DNA of 64,000 nucleotides from the NCBI RefSeq assembly GCF_000377505.1, contig NZ_KB898203.1, forward strand, positions 1-64,000. Reading direction: 5' to 3'. Below, piece by piece: positions 1-7,962 of this stretch. Under the pieces are notes generated by a model, which was not told the origin of the DNA, searched no databases, and was given only the letters and a program-made list of their open reading frames with translations. This DNA is from Paenibacillus massiliensis 2301065 = DSM 16942. GTDB lineage: Bacteria; Bacillota; Bacilli; Paenibacillales; Paenibacillaceae. Every line of letters begins with the position of its first letter. Position 1 is the first letter of the stretch. A program made the translations under genes and the position numbers.

Positions 1-1
1 T

Positions 2-157
2 TGGGCTGAAGGATACTACGTGAGCACGGTGGGTCTAAATGAAGCAACAGTAAGAAAGTATATTCGAGAGCAAGAAGCACACGATCAGGCAGTAGATAAG
101 CTGAGTGTAAAAGAATACGAAGATCCATTCAGCAGTAATCGGAGCAAAAAGAAGTAA
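2..157 (+). CDS. tnpA: IS200/IS605-family transposase TnpA, 3' end only
   Basis: Partial gene that enters from the left edge. The visible reading frame encodes about 51 residues beginning WAEGYYVSTVG and ending in a lysine-rich tail before TAA. The GYYVSTVG segment followed by a charged helix (ATVRKYIREQE) is the typical C-terminal end of the small Y1 HUH transposases of the IS200/IS605 group, which move single-stranded DNA. The catalytic HUH motif and most of the tyrosine helix lie outside the window, so activity cannot be judged. The hairpin at 273-293 downstream fits the right end of the same element. Family call is confident; element type is not. Confidence 0.8.
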   Translation, partial: WAEGYYVSTVGLNEATVRKYIREQEAHDQAVDKLSVKEYEDPFSSNRSKKK

Positions 158-272
158 AACCAGTTTAACTGGTAAGTGAAAGAGACAAATAACAATGAGC
201 CTGAACAGCCCTGCTGTCAGGCTAGCGTCTTTAGGCGCAGTTTGGCAACAGGGGGTTATACCCTAAGAGCAA

Positions 273-293
273 ACCACCCGTTGGACGGGTGGT
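273..293. mobile_element. Subterminal hairpin of the IS200/IS605 right end
   Basis: A perfect 9-bp stem (ACCACCCGT / ACGGGTGGT) with a TGG loop lies 115 bp after the transposase stop. IS200/IS605 elements carry such imperfect or perfect subterminal palindromes, which the Y1 transposase binds. The exact right end should lie a few bases further on, near 295-305, but I cannot fix it. The 158-272 stretch is non-coding. Confidence 0.65.
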
Positions 294-430
294 CCTGATT
301 TGCATTATGGCGGTAGTATTAAACGAAAAAGTATATAGATTAAACTGAAGATGTTAAGTGTTTGGGGTCCGTGCAACTGCGGTGAACGTTTGAACCACTG
401 GCAGTTGTTGCTCCTCCAGTATGGGGAATG

Positions 431-464
431 AAAAGAGCCTCATTCTCCAGTAAGAGAACGAGGC
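431..464 (-). terminator. Terminator of hcp
   Basis: Read on the minus strand, an 11-bp stem (GCCTCGTTCTC / GAGAATGAGGC, one wobble pair) is followed by CTCTTTTC. It lies 41 bp beyond the hcp stop codon. Confidence 0.75.
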
Positions 465-505
465 CCAACAATGCAATGCCAGTGCTGGCATGAATATTGT
501 GAGTT

Positions 506-2194
506 TTATACGGTCATGAATAAGTTCATATCCTCTTCGACGCTGGTAATGCCGCCAATGCCGAAGTTCTCTACCAATACCTTCGCTACATTCGGTGACA
601 GGAAGGCCGGTAGTGTTGGTCCCAAATGTATATTCTTGACGCCCAGATATAAGAGGGCCAGCAGAACGATAACCGCTTTTTGCTCGTACCATGCAATATT
701 ATAGGAGATCGGGAGATCATTGATATCCTCCAGGCCGAATACTTCCTTCAGCTTCAGAGCGATTACGGCAAGCGAGTAGGAGTCGTTGCACTGTCCGGCA
801 TCAAGCACGCGCGGCAGGCCGTTAATCTCTCCAAGGTCCAGCTTGTTGTATTTGTACTTAGCGCATCCAGCTGTCAGAATAATCGTATCTTGCGGCAGTT
901 CCTTGGCGAAGTCAGTATAGTAATTGCGTGATTTCATCCGACCATCGCAGCCTGCCATGACGAAGAAACGACGAATTGCTCCTGTCTTGACGGAATCTAC
1001 AATCTGATCAGCGACGTTCAGGACTGCTGAATGGGCAAATCCGCCTACAATCTCACCAGTCTCCAGTTCTGTCGGTGGCGGACAGGTAAGAGCTTGGGCA
1101 ATAATAGCCGAGAAATCCTTTGGAGCTCCGTTCTCACCCTCTGGAATATGCTTGACTCCAGCGAAGCCTGTATTCCCTGTCGTATAGATGCGATCCATAT
1201 AGCTGGCTTTTGGCGGCACAATACAATTCGTCGTCATCAGGATAGGACCGTTGAAGGCGTCGAATTCAGTGTTTTGCTTCCACCATGCGTTGCCGTAGTT
1301 ACCGACAAAGTTATTGTATTTTTTGAAAGCTGGATAGTAGTGGGCAGGAAGCATCTCGCTATGTGTGTACACATCTACTCCTGTTCCCTCTGTTTGCTCC
1401 AGCAACTGCTCCAGATCCTTCAAATCATGACCACTGATAAGAATGCCGGGATTATTTCTGACCCCGATATTGACCTTGGTCACCTCAGGCTGACCATAAG
1501 TTCCCGTGTTGGCGGCATCCAGCATCGCCATGGCATCGACACCGTATTTACCTGTCTCCATTACCAGAGCGATCAGCGCTTGGGTATCCAGGGTGTCATC
1601 AAGTGTAGCGGCAAGCACCTTACGCATGAAGTGATCCATCTCATCATTTCCGTGTCCGAGCTGCCACGCATGGTAGGCATATGCAGCCATCCCCTTCAGG
1701 CCATAGATGAGCAGCTCCCGCAATGAGCGAATATCTTCATTCTTGGTAGCAAGGACACCGACCTGGTGAGCCTTGATATCCATTTCAGCTTCACTGTCTG
1801 AGTACCAGGTCACAGCGTCTGGCAGATCTTCTGCAGCAGAGGATAGCTGTTGTTGGTCACGGAAGTTCTTGACTTCATTGCGCAGCGCTAAGGCGTCACG
1901 CACTTTGGAGATGAATACATCTCGGTCAAAATTGGCATTGGTAATGGTGGCGAACAGAGCATCCATGATGAAATGAGATACTTTGCGGTCCTGCGCCTCT
2001 GGCAACGAAATATCAAGGCTAAGCCAAGAGATTCCCTTAAGCAGATGGATTAGCAAATCCTGCAGATTGGCAACATCCTGTGTCTTGCCACAGACGCCGA
2101 CTACGGTACAGCCTACCCCCTTGGCCGTCTCCTGGCATTGAAAGCAGAACATGGGTGGCTGCTCCGATACCATTTTTGCCACATTAGTTGTCAT
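506..2194 (-). CDS. hcp: Hydroxylamine reductase / hybrid cluster protein
   Basis: Hybrid cluster (prismane) protein of 562 residues. Family members carry one cubane [4Fe-4S] cluster and one Fe-S-O hybrid cluster; they reduce hydroxylamine in vitro and are linked to nitric oxide detoxification or protein S-nitrosylation under anaerobic nitrosative stress. The N-terminal cluster ligands are visible as Cys17, Cys20, Cys29 and Cys35 (CX2CX8CX5C, the spacing of the anaerobe-type class). Hybrid-cluster segments such as GCDGR and TAGCAKYKYN are present further on. I chose the ATG at 2194 because AGGAGGTAA lies 6 bases before it; an upstream in-frame ATG would add ten residues with no ribosome binding site. 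A CRP/FNR-family regulator gene lies directly upstream in the same direction. The promoter carries an operator for such a protein. Confidence 0.95.
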   Translation of the reverse strand: MTTNVAKMVSEQPPMFCFQCQETAKGVGCTVVGVCGKTQDVANLQDLLIHLLKGISWLSLDISLPEAQDRKVSHFIMDALFATITNANFDRDVFISKVRDALALRNEVKNFRDQQQLSSAAEDLPDAVTWYSDSEAEMDIKAHQVGVLATKNEDIRSLRELLIYGLKGMAAYAYHAWQLGHGNDEMDHFMRKVLAATLDDTLDTQALIALVMETGKYGVDAMAMLDAANTGTYGQPEVTKVNIGVRNNPGILISGHDLKDLEQLLEQTEGTGVDVYTHSEMLPAHYYPAFKKYNNFVGNYGNAWWKQNTEFDAFNGPILMTTNCIVPPKASYMDRIYTTGNTGFAGVKHIPEGENGAPKDFSAIIAQALTCPPPTELETGEIVGGFAHSAVLNVADQIVDSVKTGAIRRFFVMAGCDGRMKSRNYYTDFAKELPQDTIILTAGCAKYKYNKLDLGEINGLPRVLDAGQCNDSYSLAVIALKLKEVFGLEDINDLPISYNIAWYEQKAVIVLLALLYLGVKNIHLGPTLPAFLSPNVAKVLVENFGIGGITSVEEDMNLFMTV

Positions 2195-2287
2195 TTCGAT
2201 TACCTCCTGAGTATTGAACATCATACAGATAAGAATGTCTAATCTGAATTCCTCTGTACGACGCTGTAATAGACATTCAATACCCGG

Positions 2288-2329
2288 AGTATATCGTACA
2301 GCCCTTTACTCTCAGGTGACTGGGATCAC
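2288..2329 (-). promoter_or_regulatory. hcp promoter with CRP/FNR-type operator at -41.5
   Basis: The palindrome GTGA-N6-TCAC at 2316-2329 is the half-site type recognised by CRP/FNR proteins that carry an R-E-x3-R recognition helix. A TATACT -10 hexamer (minus strand) lies at 2288-2293. Counting from that hexamer places +1 near 2281, which puts the palindrome centre at -41.5, the class II activator position overlapping a missing -35 element. The start point is inferred, not measured. Confidence 0.6.
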
Positions 2330-2436
2330 TTTTTGCCAATTCAATACCATAATCGCTAATTGTGAGTTGATTTTGTCATAAAAATGATGAAATTAGAGTC
2401 GCAGCATGCGTGAACAGTGCTTGTAACAGAAGAAAG

Positions 2437-2457
2437 AAAACAGAAAACAGAAAACAG
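2437..2457. repeat. 7-bp tandem repeat AAAACAG x3
   Basis: Three exact copies of AAAACAG followed by a degenerate continuation (AAATAGAAAATAGAC). On the minus strand this is a pyrimidine-rich stretch directly after the terminator hairpin of the regulator gene, between that gene and the hcp promoter. Confidence 0.7.
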
Positions 2458-2465
2458 AAATAGAA

Positions 2466-2510
2466 AATAGACAATAGCCCGTCCCTGGACCAGAGGTCTA
2501 AGAACGGGCT
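2466..2510 (-). terminator. Terminator of the CRP/FNR-type gene
   Basis: On the minus strand, AGCCCGT pairs with ACGGGCT and an inner GACC/GGTC stem adds to it; a T-rich tract (ATTGTCTATTTTC) follows. It would separate transcription of the regulator from hcp. Confidence 0.65.
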
Positions 2511-2518
2511 GAGAAAGG

Positions 2519-3028
2519 TTATTTAGCCTGCTTGTGAGTCTTGCGCATGAGTCTGTTAATTGTCTCTCGACGCAGGCCAATGAACTGGCCAATCTCGTCT
2601 TGGGTAAGAATGTCACTGATCGTAGAAGGGGCGATATAGCCTTCAATCCAGATCCGGAGCTGTTCCAGCTTGGCTGCAGGAGAGACTTCTGTTAATTGAT
2701 CAATGCGCTTCTGCATCATTCGCAGACTGTTCTGCAAGGCCATGGCAACATCTTTGTAGCGTTCAGGCTCCTCGGCCAACTCTTTGTACCAGCGGTCGGT
2801 CGCAATAACCTCTACCTCACTGGGAACAAGGGCGATCGCCGTTCCATAATACGGGTGAGGACTAATCAGCGAATGATGGGGAATCGTATCTCCCGGAACG
2901 ATGATATTCACCATGAACTGAGAGCCATCCTGGTGGACGCGGACAATCTTGAGCATGCCCTTGACAAGCTTGTAGAGTGGACCCGATTCTCCTTGCCTGA
3001 ACAGGGTATCCCCTTTTTGCAATATCAT
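2519..3028 (-). CDS. CRP/FNR-family transcription regulator, short form without cysteines
   Basis: A 169-residue regulator of the CRP/FNR family. An effector-binding beta-roll domain begins almost at residue 1 (KGDTLFRQGESG), then a long dimerisation helix near residues 95-115, then a winged helix near 125-165 with recognition helix RRETINRLMRK. Arg-Glu followed three residues later by Arg is the pattern that reads GTGA half-sites, matching the operator upstream of hcp. The protein is shorter than the usual 200-230 residues because the N-terminal extension is absent, and it has no cysteine, so it cannot carry an FNR-type [4Fe-4S] cluster. The start is supported by GGAGGT nine bases before the ATG. 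By position and site it is the likely activator of hcp; its signal is unknown. Confidence 0.85.
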   Translation of the reverse strand: MILQKGDTLFRQGESGPLYKLVKGMLKIVRVHQDGSQFMVNIIVPGDTIPHHSLISPHPYYGTAIALVPSEVEVIATDRWYKELAEEPERYKDVAMALQNSLRMMQKRIDQLTEVSPAAKLEQLRIWIEGYIAPSTISDILTQDEIGQFIGLRRETINRLMRKTHKQAK

Positions 3029-3135
3029 GGCACGACCTCCAAAAGCGATGTGATTTTAGTGGTGATATAAAGATGAAAGTTGATCTATTTTGTTTATCAA
3101 ATTATAGCATAGGATACAGTAAATCATGGAGGGTT

Positions 3136-3170
3136 AGGGAAATCACCTTGCATGAATTAGGGATTTCCCT
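3136..3170. repeat. Inverted repeat in the leuB / regulator intergenic region
   Basis: AGGGAAATC (3136-3144) and GATTTCCCT (3162-3170) form a perfect 9-bp inverted repeat with a 17-nt spacer. The 3029-3417 gap otherwise holds a possible plus-strand promoter (TTGATC 3080-3085, 17-nt spacer, TATAGC 3103-3108) and a small hairpin GGCGAG/CTCGCC at 3193-3210. No gene is visible in it. Confidence 0.5.
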
Positions 3171-3417
3171 TATGAACGTAAGGGGATAACAGGGCGAGAT
3201 GTCACTCGCCTCTATTTATATCTATTTATGACATGTTCAAAGGGGAATGAATCAAGGACAGCATGACTTATAGGCTAAGCCTATCGAATCCATAGAATGT
3301 GTGTCTTGGTCAAATCCTTCACCCTATGGTACAAACATGTATAGGAAGAACTGCGTGACATGCGGAATAAGTTAGTGGTTCGACATGTGAACCCAAGAAC
3401 AAGAGGAGCTGAGCCCA

Positions 3418-4494
3418 ATGTCTGAAGTGAAAAAAATTGCGGTAATCGCAGGGGATGGAATCGGTCCTGAGGTGGTAGCCGAGGCGGAAAAAATTCTGAA
3501 GCGTGCGGAGGAGCTGTACGGTTACTCTTTTGAGACTGAGCATGCACTCTTTGGAGGTATTGCTATTGATGAGAAAGGAACACCACTGCCTGAAGATACG
3601 CTGAAGGTGTGTAAAAGCGCAGATGCGGTATTGCTTGGTGCTGTGGGCGGACCGAAATGGGATAATAACTCGAAGGAGCTGCGCCCAGAGACAGGATTGC
3701 TTGGTATCCGCAAGGAGCTGGGACTCTTCTCCAACCTGCGTCCTGCTGTTATCTTTGACTGCCTGAAGGATGCATCGACCCTGAAGCCAGAAGTGCTGGA
3801 CGGGACGGACCTGATGGTCGTGCGTGAGCTGACAGGCGGTATTTATTTCGGTGAGAAGTTCAGACGTGAAGGAGCGCAAGGTGAAGAGGCTGTAGATACT
3901 TGCGTATATAATGTAACAGAAGTAGAGCGTATTGTACGCCAAGCTTTCGAAATTGCACAGAAGCGCCGCAAGAAGCTTGCCTCAGTCGATAAAGCAAACG
4001 TGCTTGAGACTTCCCGCCTCTGGAGAGAAGTAGTCATCCGTGTAGCACCGGAATATCCAGACGTAGAGCTGGAGCATGTACTTGTTGATAACTGTGCGAT
4101 GCAGTTGCTTCGTAGACCGTCAAGCTTCGACGTCATCGTTACCGAGAATATGTTCGGCGACATTCTGAGCGATGAGGCAGCTATGCTGACGGGATCAATC
4201 GGTATGCTGGCATCTGCATCACTGGGTGAAGGCAGCTTCGGCTTGTATGAGCCTGTACACGGCTCTGCCCCTGACATTGCTGGACAAGGTCTGGCGAACC
4301 CGATCGCAACGATCCTGTCGGTAGCACTAATGTTCCGTCTTACCTTTGGATACGATAAGGCTGCTGATGCAATCGAGAAGGCGGTTGCCGAGGTGTTGGA
4401 TGCGGGTCATCGTACAGCAGATATTGCTGCTGACAGAAGCCAGGCTCTCTCTACCAGTGAGATGGGCGATTTGATTGCAGCAGCGATGAAATAG
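3418..4494 (+). CDS. leuB: 3-isopropylmalate dehydrogenase
   Basis: LeuB oxidatively decarboxylates 3-isopropylmalate to 2-oxoisocaproate with NAD+ in cytosolic leucine biosynthesis. The 358 residues are the normal length. Visible signatures are the N-terminal GDGIGPEV, the substrate-loop RELTGGIYFGE, and the metal- and cofactor-site segment NMFGDILSDEAAMLTGSIGM with its conserved aspartates. The NAD-binding GSAPDIAG follows. The ATG is preceded by AGAGGAG at a normal distance. The gene stands alone with a terminator behind it; no leuA, leuC or leuD is nearby, so the leucine genes are split in this genome. No T-box is visible in the leader. Confidence 0.96.
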   Translation: MSEVKKIAVIAGDGIGPEVVAEAEKILKRAEELYGYSFETEHALFGGIAIDEKGTPLPEDTLKVCKSADAVLLGAVGGPKWDNNSKELRPETGLLGIRKELGLFSNLRPAVIFDCLKDASTLKPEVLDGTDLMVVRELTGGIYFGEKFRREGAQGEEAVDTCVYNVTEVERIVRQAFEIAQKRRKKLASVDKANVLETSRLWREVVIRVAPEYPDVELEHVLVDNCAMQLLRRPSSFDVIVTENMFGDILSDEAAMLTGSIGMLASASLGEGSFGLYEPVHGSAPDIAGQGLANPIATILSVALMFRLTFGYDKAADAIEKAVAEVLDAGHRTADIAADRSQALSTSEMGDLIAAAMK

Positions 4495-4545
4495 GCTATA
4501 TTGATATCTGCTCTTTACGAGCATGAAATAAGATCATAACTCTTG

Positions 4546-4600
4546 CAATCCGGCTGGGCGAGCGAATCTACATTCCTCACTGGCCGGATTGTTTGTTTTG
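4546..4600 (+). terminator. Terminator of leuB
   Basis: Perfect 9-bp stem CAATCCGGC (4546-4554) / GCCGGATTG (4583-4591) with a long loop, followed by TTTGTTTTG. Confidence 0.65.
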
Positions 4601-4646
4601 AGTGGCGTGACCGTAAAAATAATCTAGCGTACCCTCATATTCATTT

Positions 4647-4826
4647 TTATATGTATAGTTGCCCTGCTTCATAATGATGTAGGCCACGATAGATCGTGTG
4701 TTCATCAACGAATCTTAATGCTTCTCGCAGGAAGCTATAAATGGAAGCAACCAGTTGCTCCACCAGCCTGCAATCATCCTCTTCAACGAAGCGGTAATTC
4801 CATGTCAACCCCTTATAAATCAAGGA
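4647..4826 (-). pseudogene. Possible remnant of an unidentified gene
   Basis: The minus-strand frame from 4826 to the TAA at 4647-4649 is open for about 59 codons and reads like real protein (a segment near WNYRFVEEDDCRLVEQLV, later REALRFVDEHTIYRGLHHYE). It has no ATG at its beginning, no ribosome binding site and a stop just upstream, so it looks like the 3' remainder of a decayed gene. I do not recognise the family. The rest of the 4600-5083 gap holds only the promoter elements listed separately. Confidence 0.3.
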
Positions 4827-4858
4827 CTAATGAAGATTAAATGAAGATCAGATGTAGA

Positions 4859-4898
4859 TTATATTAATTATAAAAAAGTAACTAGTATAATGTTGACT
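4859..4898 (+). promoter_or_regulatory. PerR-like box and promoter ahead of peroxiredoxin
   Basis: TTATATTAATTATAA at 4859-4873 matches the 15-bp PerR palindrome TTATAATNATTATAA at every specified base but one. TATAAT follows at 4886-4891, so the box covers the -35 region of that promoter. TTGACT (4893-4898) may belong to a second start, and TATACT at 4995-5000 to a third, closer one. PerR control would fit a peroxide-scavenging gene. Inference from sequence match only. Confidence 0.55.
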
Positions 4899-5083
4899 TT
4901 GATTTCGACGGATGATAACATTTTCTATGCAGCTAAGGAAATTACACGATTATGCTAATGAGAAGAACTTGCTTCTTCTTCAATAGGCTTGTAGTATACT
5001 CGGTCCGATGAACGGAACTGAGCTGGCATTTAGTGCAGCACATGCTACAGTGCTCACATAACTTCAAAGGAGGATTTTATACT

Positions 5084-5620
5084 ATGGAAAGATTAGTAGG
5101 AAAAGCAGCCCCGGATTTTGCAATGAATACCGTATCTGGTGATGGACAGGACTTTGGAGCGGTTAAGCTGTCTGACTACCGCGGCAAATGGCTCGTATTC
5201 TTCTTCTACCCGCTTGATTTCACATTCGTATGTCCAACTGAGATCACAGCTCTTAGCGATGCTGCTGATCAGTTCAAAGCTCTGGACACTGAAATCCTCG
5301 GCGTCAGCGTAGACTCTGAGCACAGCCACAAAGCTTGGATCAACACACCGAAGGAAAGCAACGGACTTGGCAAGCTGAACTTCCCACTGGCTTCCGACAT
5401 TACGAAGCAAGTAGCTAGAGACTATGGTGTCCTGATCGAGGAAGAAGGTATCGCTCTGCGCGGTCTGTTCATCATCGACCCAGAAGGCGAATTGAAATAT
5501 CAAGTTGTTAACCACAACGATGTAGGTCGTAGTGTAGAAGAGACACTGCGTGTGCTTCAAGCTCTGCAATCCGGCGGATTGTGCCCAATGAACTGGAAGC
5601 CAGGCGACAAGAATCTGTAA
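5084..5620 (+). CDS. 2-Cys peroxiredoxin (AhpC/TSA family)
   Basis: Thiol peroxidase of 178 residues that reduces hydrogen peroxide and organic hydroperoxides. The peroxidatic cysteine is Cys50 in DFTFVCPTE with the family's upstream FYPLDFT; the resolving cysteine is Cys167 in GGLCPMNWKPGD near the C terminus, so this is a typical dimeric 2-Cys enzyme needing a thioredoxin- or AhpF-like reductant. No ahpF neighbour is seen. The ATG at 5084 follows AAAGGAGG by 9 bases; an earlier ATG in frame would translate through the ribosome binding site. A PerR-like box lies about 210 bp upstream. The gene is monocistronic, ending in a strong terminator. Confidence 0.95.
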   Translation: MERLVGKAAPDFAMNTVSGDGQDFGAVKLSDYRGKWLVFFFYPLDFTFVCPTEITALSDAADQFKALDTEILGVSVDSEHSHKAWINTPKESNGLGKLNFPLASDITKQVARDYGVLIEEEGIALRGLFIIDPEGELKYQVVNHNDVGRSVEETLRVLQALQSGGLCPMNWKPGDKNL

Positions 5621-5644
5621 TTCATAAAGTCCATGTATATGCAG

Positions 5645-5687
5645 CCCCCAAATGCCTTTGACAAGGTTTTGGGGGTTTGCTTGTCTT
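5645..5687 (+). terminator. Terminator of the peroxiredoxin gene
   Basis: CCCCCAAA (5645-5652) pairs with TTTGGGGG (5668-5675), followed by TTTGCTTGTCTT. Confidence 0.8.
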
Positions 5688-5816
5688 CATTTCTTACATT
5701 ATGATGAACAAGAAGTTTGAGTTGGAAGGAATTTCATAATCGCAAGACGAATAAGGTAAGGGAAGAATAAATATACGGAAGCGAACTGGTTATGTTCAGA
5801 GGAGGGTGAGCGCCAG

Positions 5817-6230
5817 ATGAGTTATTGCTGTGGAGCAAGCATGGTGGGAACCAAAGGGACGCTGAAGCATTACCGAACGCAGGTTCATAATGTTCCTCTA
5901 TTGTTCTGTCCGGTCTGTCAGCGTATCGAAGTGCATTACCGGGTTGAAAATGAATATGAAATTTTAGCCGAATACGCCCATGGCGATGGGGCCAACGAGA
6001 TTGATTTTCAGGACTATGTGCTGGAAGAAGAAGAGGCTATCTTTGAGAATTGCGTCAATACCGAGAATGAAGACCCACTGGAAATCGTGAAAAAACAAAT
6101 TGACATGTCTCTGGATTTACTAACAATCGCAAAACAGATTCAGGATGAGAAATGGGAAAGGGAGCTCAAGCGCAGACTTGCCGTAATGAGCCAACGACGC
6201 TCTCGGCTTCAGCACAACAAAAGCACCTGA
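5817..6230 (+). CDS. Small zinc-finger protein, function unknown
   Basis: 137 residues beginning MSYCCGASM. The first 50 residues look like a YgiT-type zinc finger: a Cys pair at the start (CC) and a second pair in FCPVCQRIEVH, which could bind one zinc. The middle is strongly acidic (LEEEEAIFENC), and the C terminus is a basic helix (WERELKRRLAVMSQRRSR). A good ribosome binding site (AGGAGGG) lies ahead of the ATG. It is transcribed alone, with a terminator behind. I cannot name a function; a nucleic-acid-associated role is only suggested by the finger and the basic tail. Confidence 0.75.
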   Translation: MSYCCGASMVGTKGTLKHYRTQVHNVPLLFCPVCQRIEVHYRVENEYEILAEYAHGDGANEIDFQDYVLEEEEAIFENCVNTENEDPLEIVKKQIDMSLDLLTIAKQIQDEKWERELKRRLAVMSQRRSRLQHNKST

Positions 6231-6264
6231 TCGCGTCCAATGGACTGTACACATTAACATCATC

Positions 6265-6291
6265 AAGCCTCCGCACACTGGGGGCTTTTGC
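6265..6291 (+). terminator. Terminator of the zinc-finger gene
   Basis: AAGCCTCC / GGGGGCTT stem (one wobble pair) followed by TTG. The 6292-6689 gap behind it is AT-rich non-coding DNA that holds the Spo0A-type box listed next. Confidence 0.7.
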
Positions 6292-6557
6292 GTGCTTCAG
6301 CACTGTTTTGTTGCAGATATTGTAGTTTTTTGGTAAGCCTATTGTAGAATTTTGGCATGCATATTATGAGATGTGGGCGTGCATGTCATTTAAATAATAG
6401 ATGTTCTACTGCTCCTATAATGACAGGTATTTCGGACTGATATTATCGCATGAATACTGAATGTTCTTTGCAGCCAAGTTGTGTTATGCATAAAAATGGC
6501 CCTGTTTTGCATACGTGTGCAAAAATACCATTGAAAAAAAATGGAAAAAAACATGCA

Positions 6558-6564
6558 TTCGACA
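6558..6564. promoter_or_regulatory. Spo0A-type box TTCGACA ahead of the sensor kinase
   Basis: Exact match to the 0A-box heptamer, sitting inside a wider palindrome (ACATG...CATGT) 126 bp before the kinase start codon. A single heptamer is expected several times by chance in 64 kb, so it is only suggestive. Confidence 0.35.
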
Positions 6565-6689
6565 TGTTTCCCCGTTGCGGTAAAGCTTGTAGTTGACTAT
6601 CATTACTTATAGGATAACTATCTGATGCAAGTTGGTACACGACACTATTGGCCAGTTTTTATCAATCCGATAGGAGGGGGAAGCCTGGC

Positions 6690-7793
6690 ATGATCAGCGA
6701 AGTTCAAGATAGTATGCTTCAGTCGATACGCTCTTTCCATCCGAGACAGCCCAATACCGACAAGTATGAAAGAGTGCTGGAACACTTGGACAGCGGAATA
6801 ATGCTGTTTGACAGCGAAGGAGTACTGACATTTATTAATGTACAAATGGCCAAGCTGTTCGAACTCCCGCGAAAGTCACTCATTGGATGTACGTTGATGC
6901 AAATTCTTCTTCACCCCAAGCTAGGTCGATATAAACGTAAAAAAATACTGAGAATCTACCGTGATACTATCCATCATAGAAAACGCTATCATGAAGTGAT
7001 TGACGAGTGTGGTCGCCATTGGCTGGTTACTGTAACCGCTGGTGATGAGATGGAAGGTGACTTTCTGTTTAGTGTCAAGGACGTGTCAGACTATAAGCAA
7101 ATCGAGCAGACCGCTTATCAGAACGACAAATTGGCCATGCTAGGCAAAATATCCGCTTCCATAGCCCACGAGATTCGCAATCCACTGACTGCTATCCGCG
7201 GCTTTATTCAACTCCTTAGACCCCACCTTACACAACTCGGCAAGGACGAATATGCTAAAATTATTCTGACCGAGATTGACCGCGCGAACGATATCATTTA
7301 CGAGTTTTTGAATTCATCCAAGCCCTCCGCACCGCAAATGACGGCCGTTCCTGTCAGAAATCTGCTGCGTGAGGTTGTGATGCTGACTGAAAGCGAAGCG
7401 GTTATGAAGGGCTGTGAAATATCGCTGGAGGACACGTCCAGTGTGATGAGAGTCTCCATTGACGTGAAGCAGATCAAGCAGGTCATTCTGAATATTATCA
7501 AAAATGCCATGGACGCGATCGAGGGTATTGAGGACCACCGTAAAGGTATTATTCAGATCGCCATTCATCAGGAGGGGAGCTTTGTCGAGATTTCCATCTC
7601 CGACAATGGATTAGGCATGGATCACAATACACTGTCTCATTTATTCGATCCATTCTTCACGACCAAAGAGAGTGGTACGGGACTAGGTCTGTCTGTCAGT
7701 TACCGGATTATCAAGAATCACGGAGGGTTTATTCGTGTGGACAGCTCCCGGGGTGAAGGCACGGATTTCAAGATACTACTGCCACTGGTATGA
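6690..7793 (+). CDS. PAS-domain sensor histidine kinase (orphan, sporulation-kinase-like)
   Basis: 367-residue soluble kinase. A PAS domain spans about residues 28-135, the HisKA dimerisation domain about 148-210 with the phospho-accepting His160 in SIAHEIRNPLTAIRG, and a HATPase_c domain follows with the N box (IKNAMDAIE), G1 (DNGLGMD) and G2 (GTGLGLSV). No membrane segment is visible, so the signal is cytoplasmic. The HisKA signature is that of the Bacillus KinA-KinE phosphorelay kinases, and no response regulator gene lies beside it, which also fits a phosphorelay kinase. I chose the ATG at 6690 because TAGGAGGGGG lies nine bases before it; an in-frame TTG at 6648 has no such site. Confidence 0.88.
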   Translation: MISEVQDSMLQSIRSFHPRQPNTDKYERVLEHLDSGIMLFDSEGVLTFINVQMAKLFELPRKSLIGCTLMQILLHPKLGRYKRKKILRIYRDTIHHRKRYHEVIDECGRHWLVTVTAGDEMEGDFLFSVKDVSDYKQIEQTAYQNDKLAMLGKISASIAHEIRNPLTAIRGFIQLLRPHLTQLGKDEYAKIILTEIDRANDIIYEFLNSSKPSAPQMTAVPVRNLLREVVMLTESEAVMKGCEISLEDTSSVMRVSIDVKQIKQVILNIIKNAMDAIEGIEDHRKGIIQIAIHQEGSFVEISISDNGLGMDHNTLSHLFDPFFTTKESGTGLGLSVSYRIIKNHGGFIRVDSSRGEGTDFKILLPLV

Positions 7794-7830
7794 GAATATA
7801 GCCTGAGAGAAGCAATGCTCAAGTGATTGC

Positions 7831-7878
7831 AAGAACCGTTATTTCCGAGTGCTGTGGAATGTGCGGTTCTTTTTTTAT
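7831..7878 (+). terminator. Terminator of the sensor kinase gene
   Basis: AAGAACCG (7831-7838) pairs with CGGTTCTT (7864-7871), followed by a T run. Confidence 0.8.
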
Positions 7879-7962
7879 GCGTTAGCTTTCGATACCTTTA
7901 CTTTTAAATATAGATTCAAGTATGATGAGGAGAAATAGTTAGCCTGGAGGGATAATTTACAG

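Noticed and set aside
3418..4494. Member of a complete leucine operon
   Set aside because: The flanking genes are a CRP-type regulator and a peroxiredoxin; terminators separate them. leuB stands alone.
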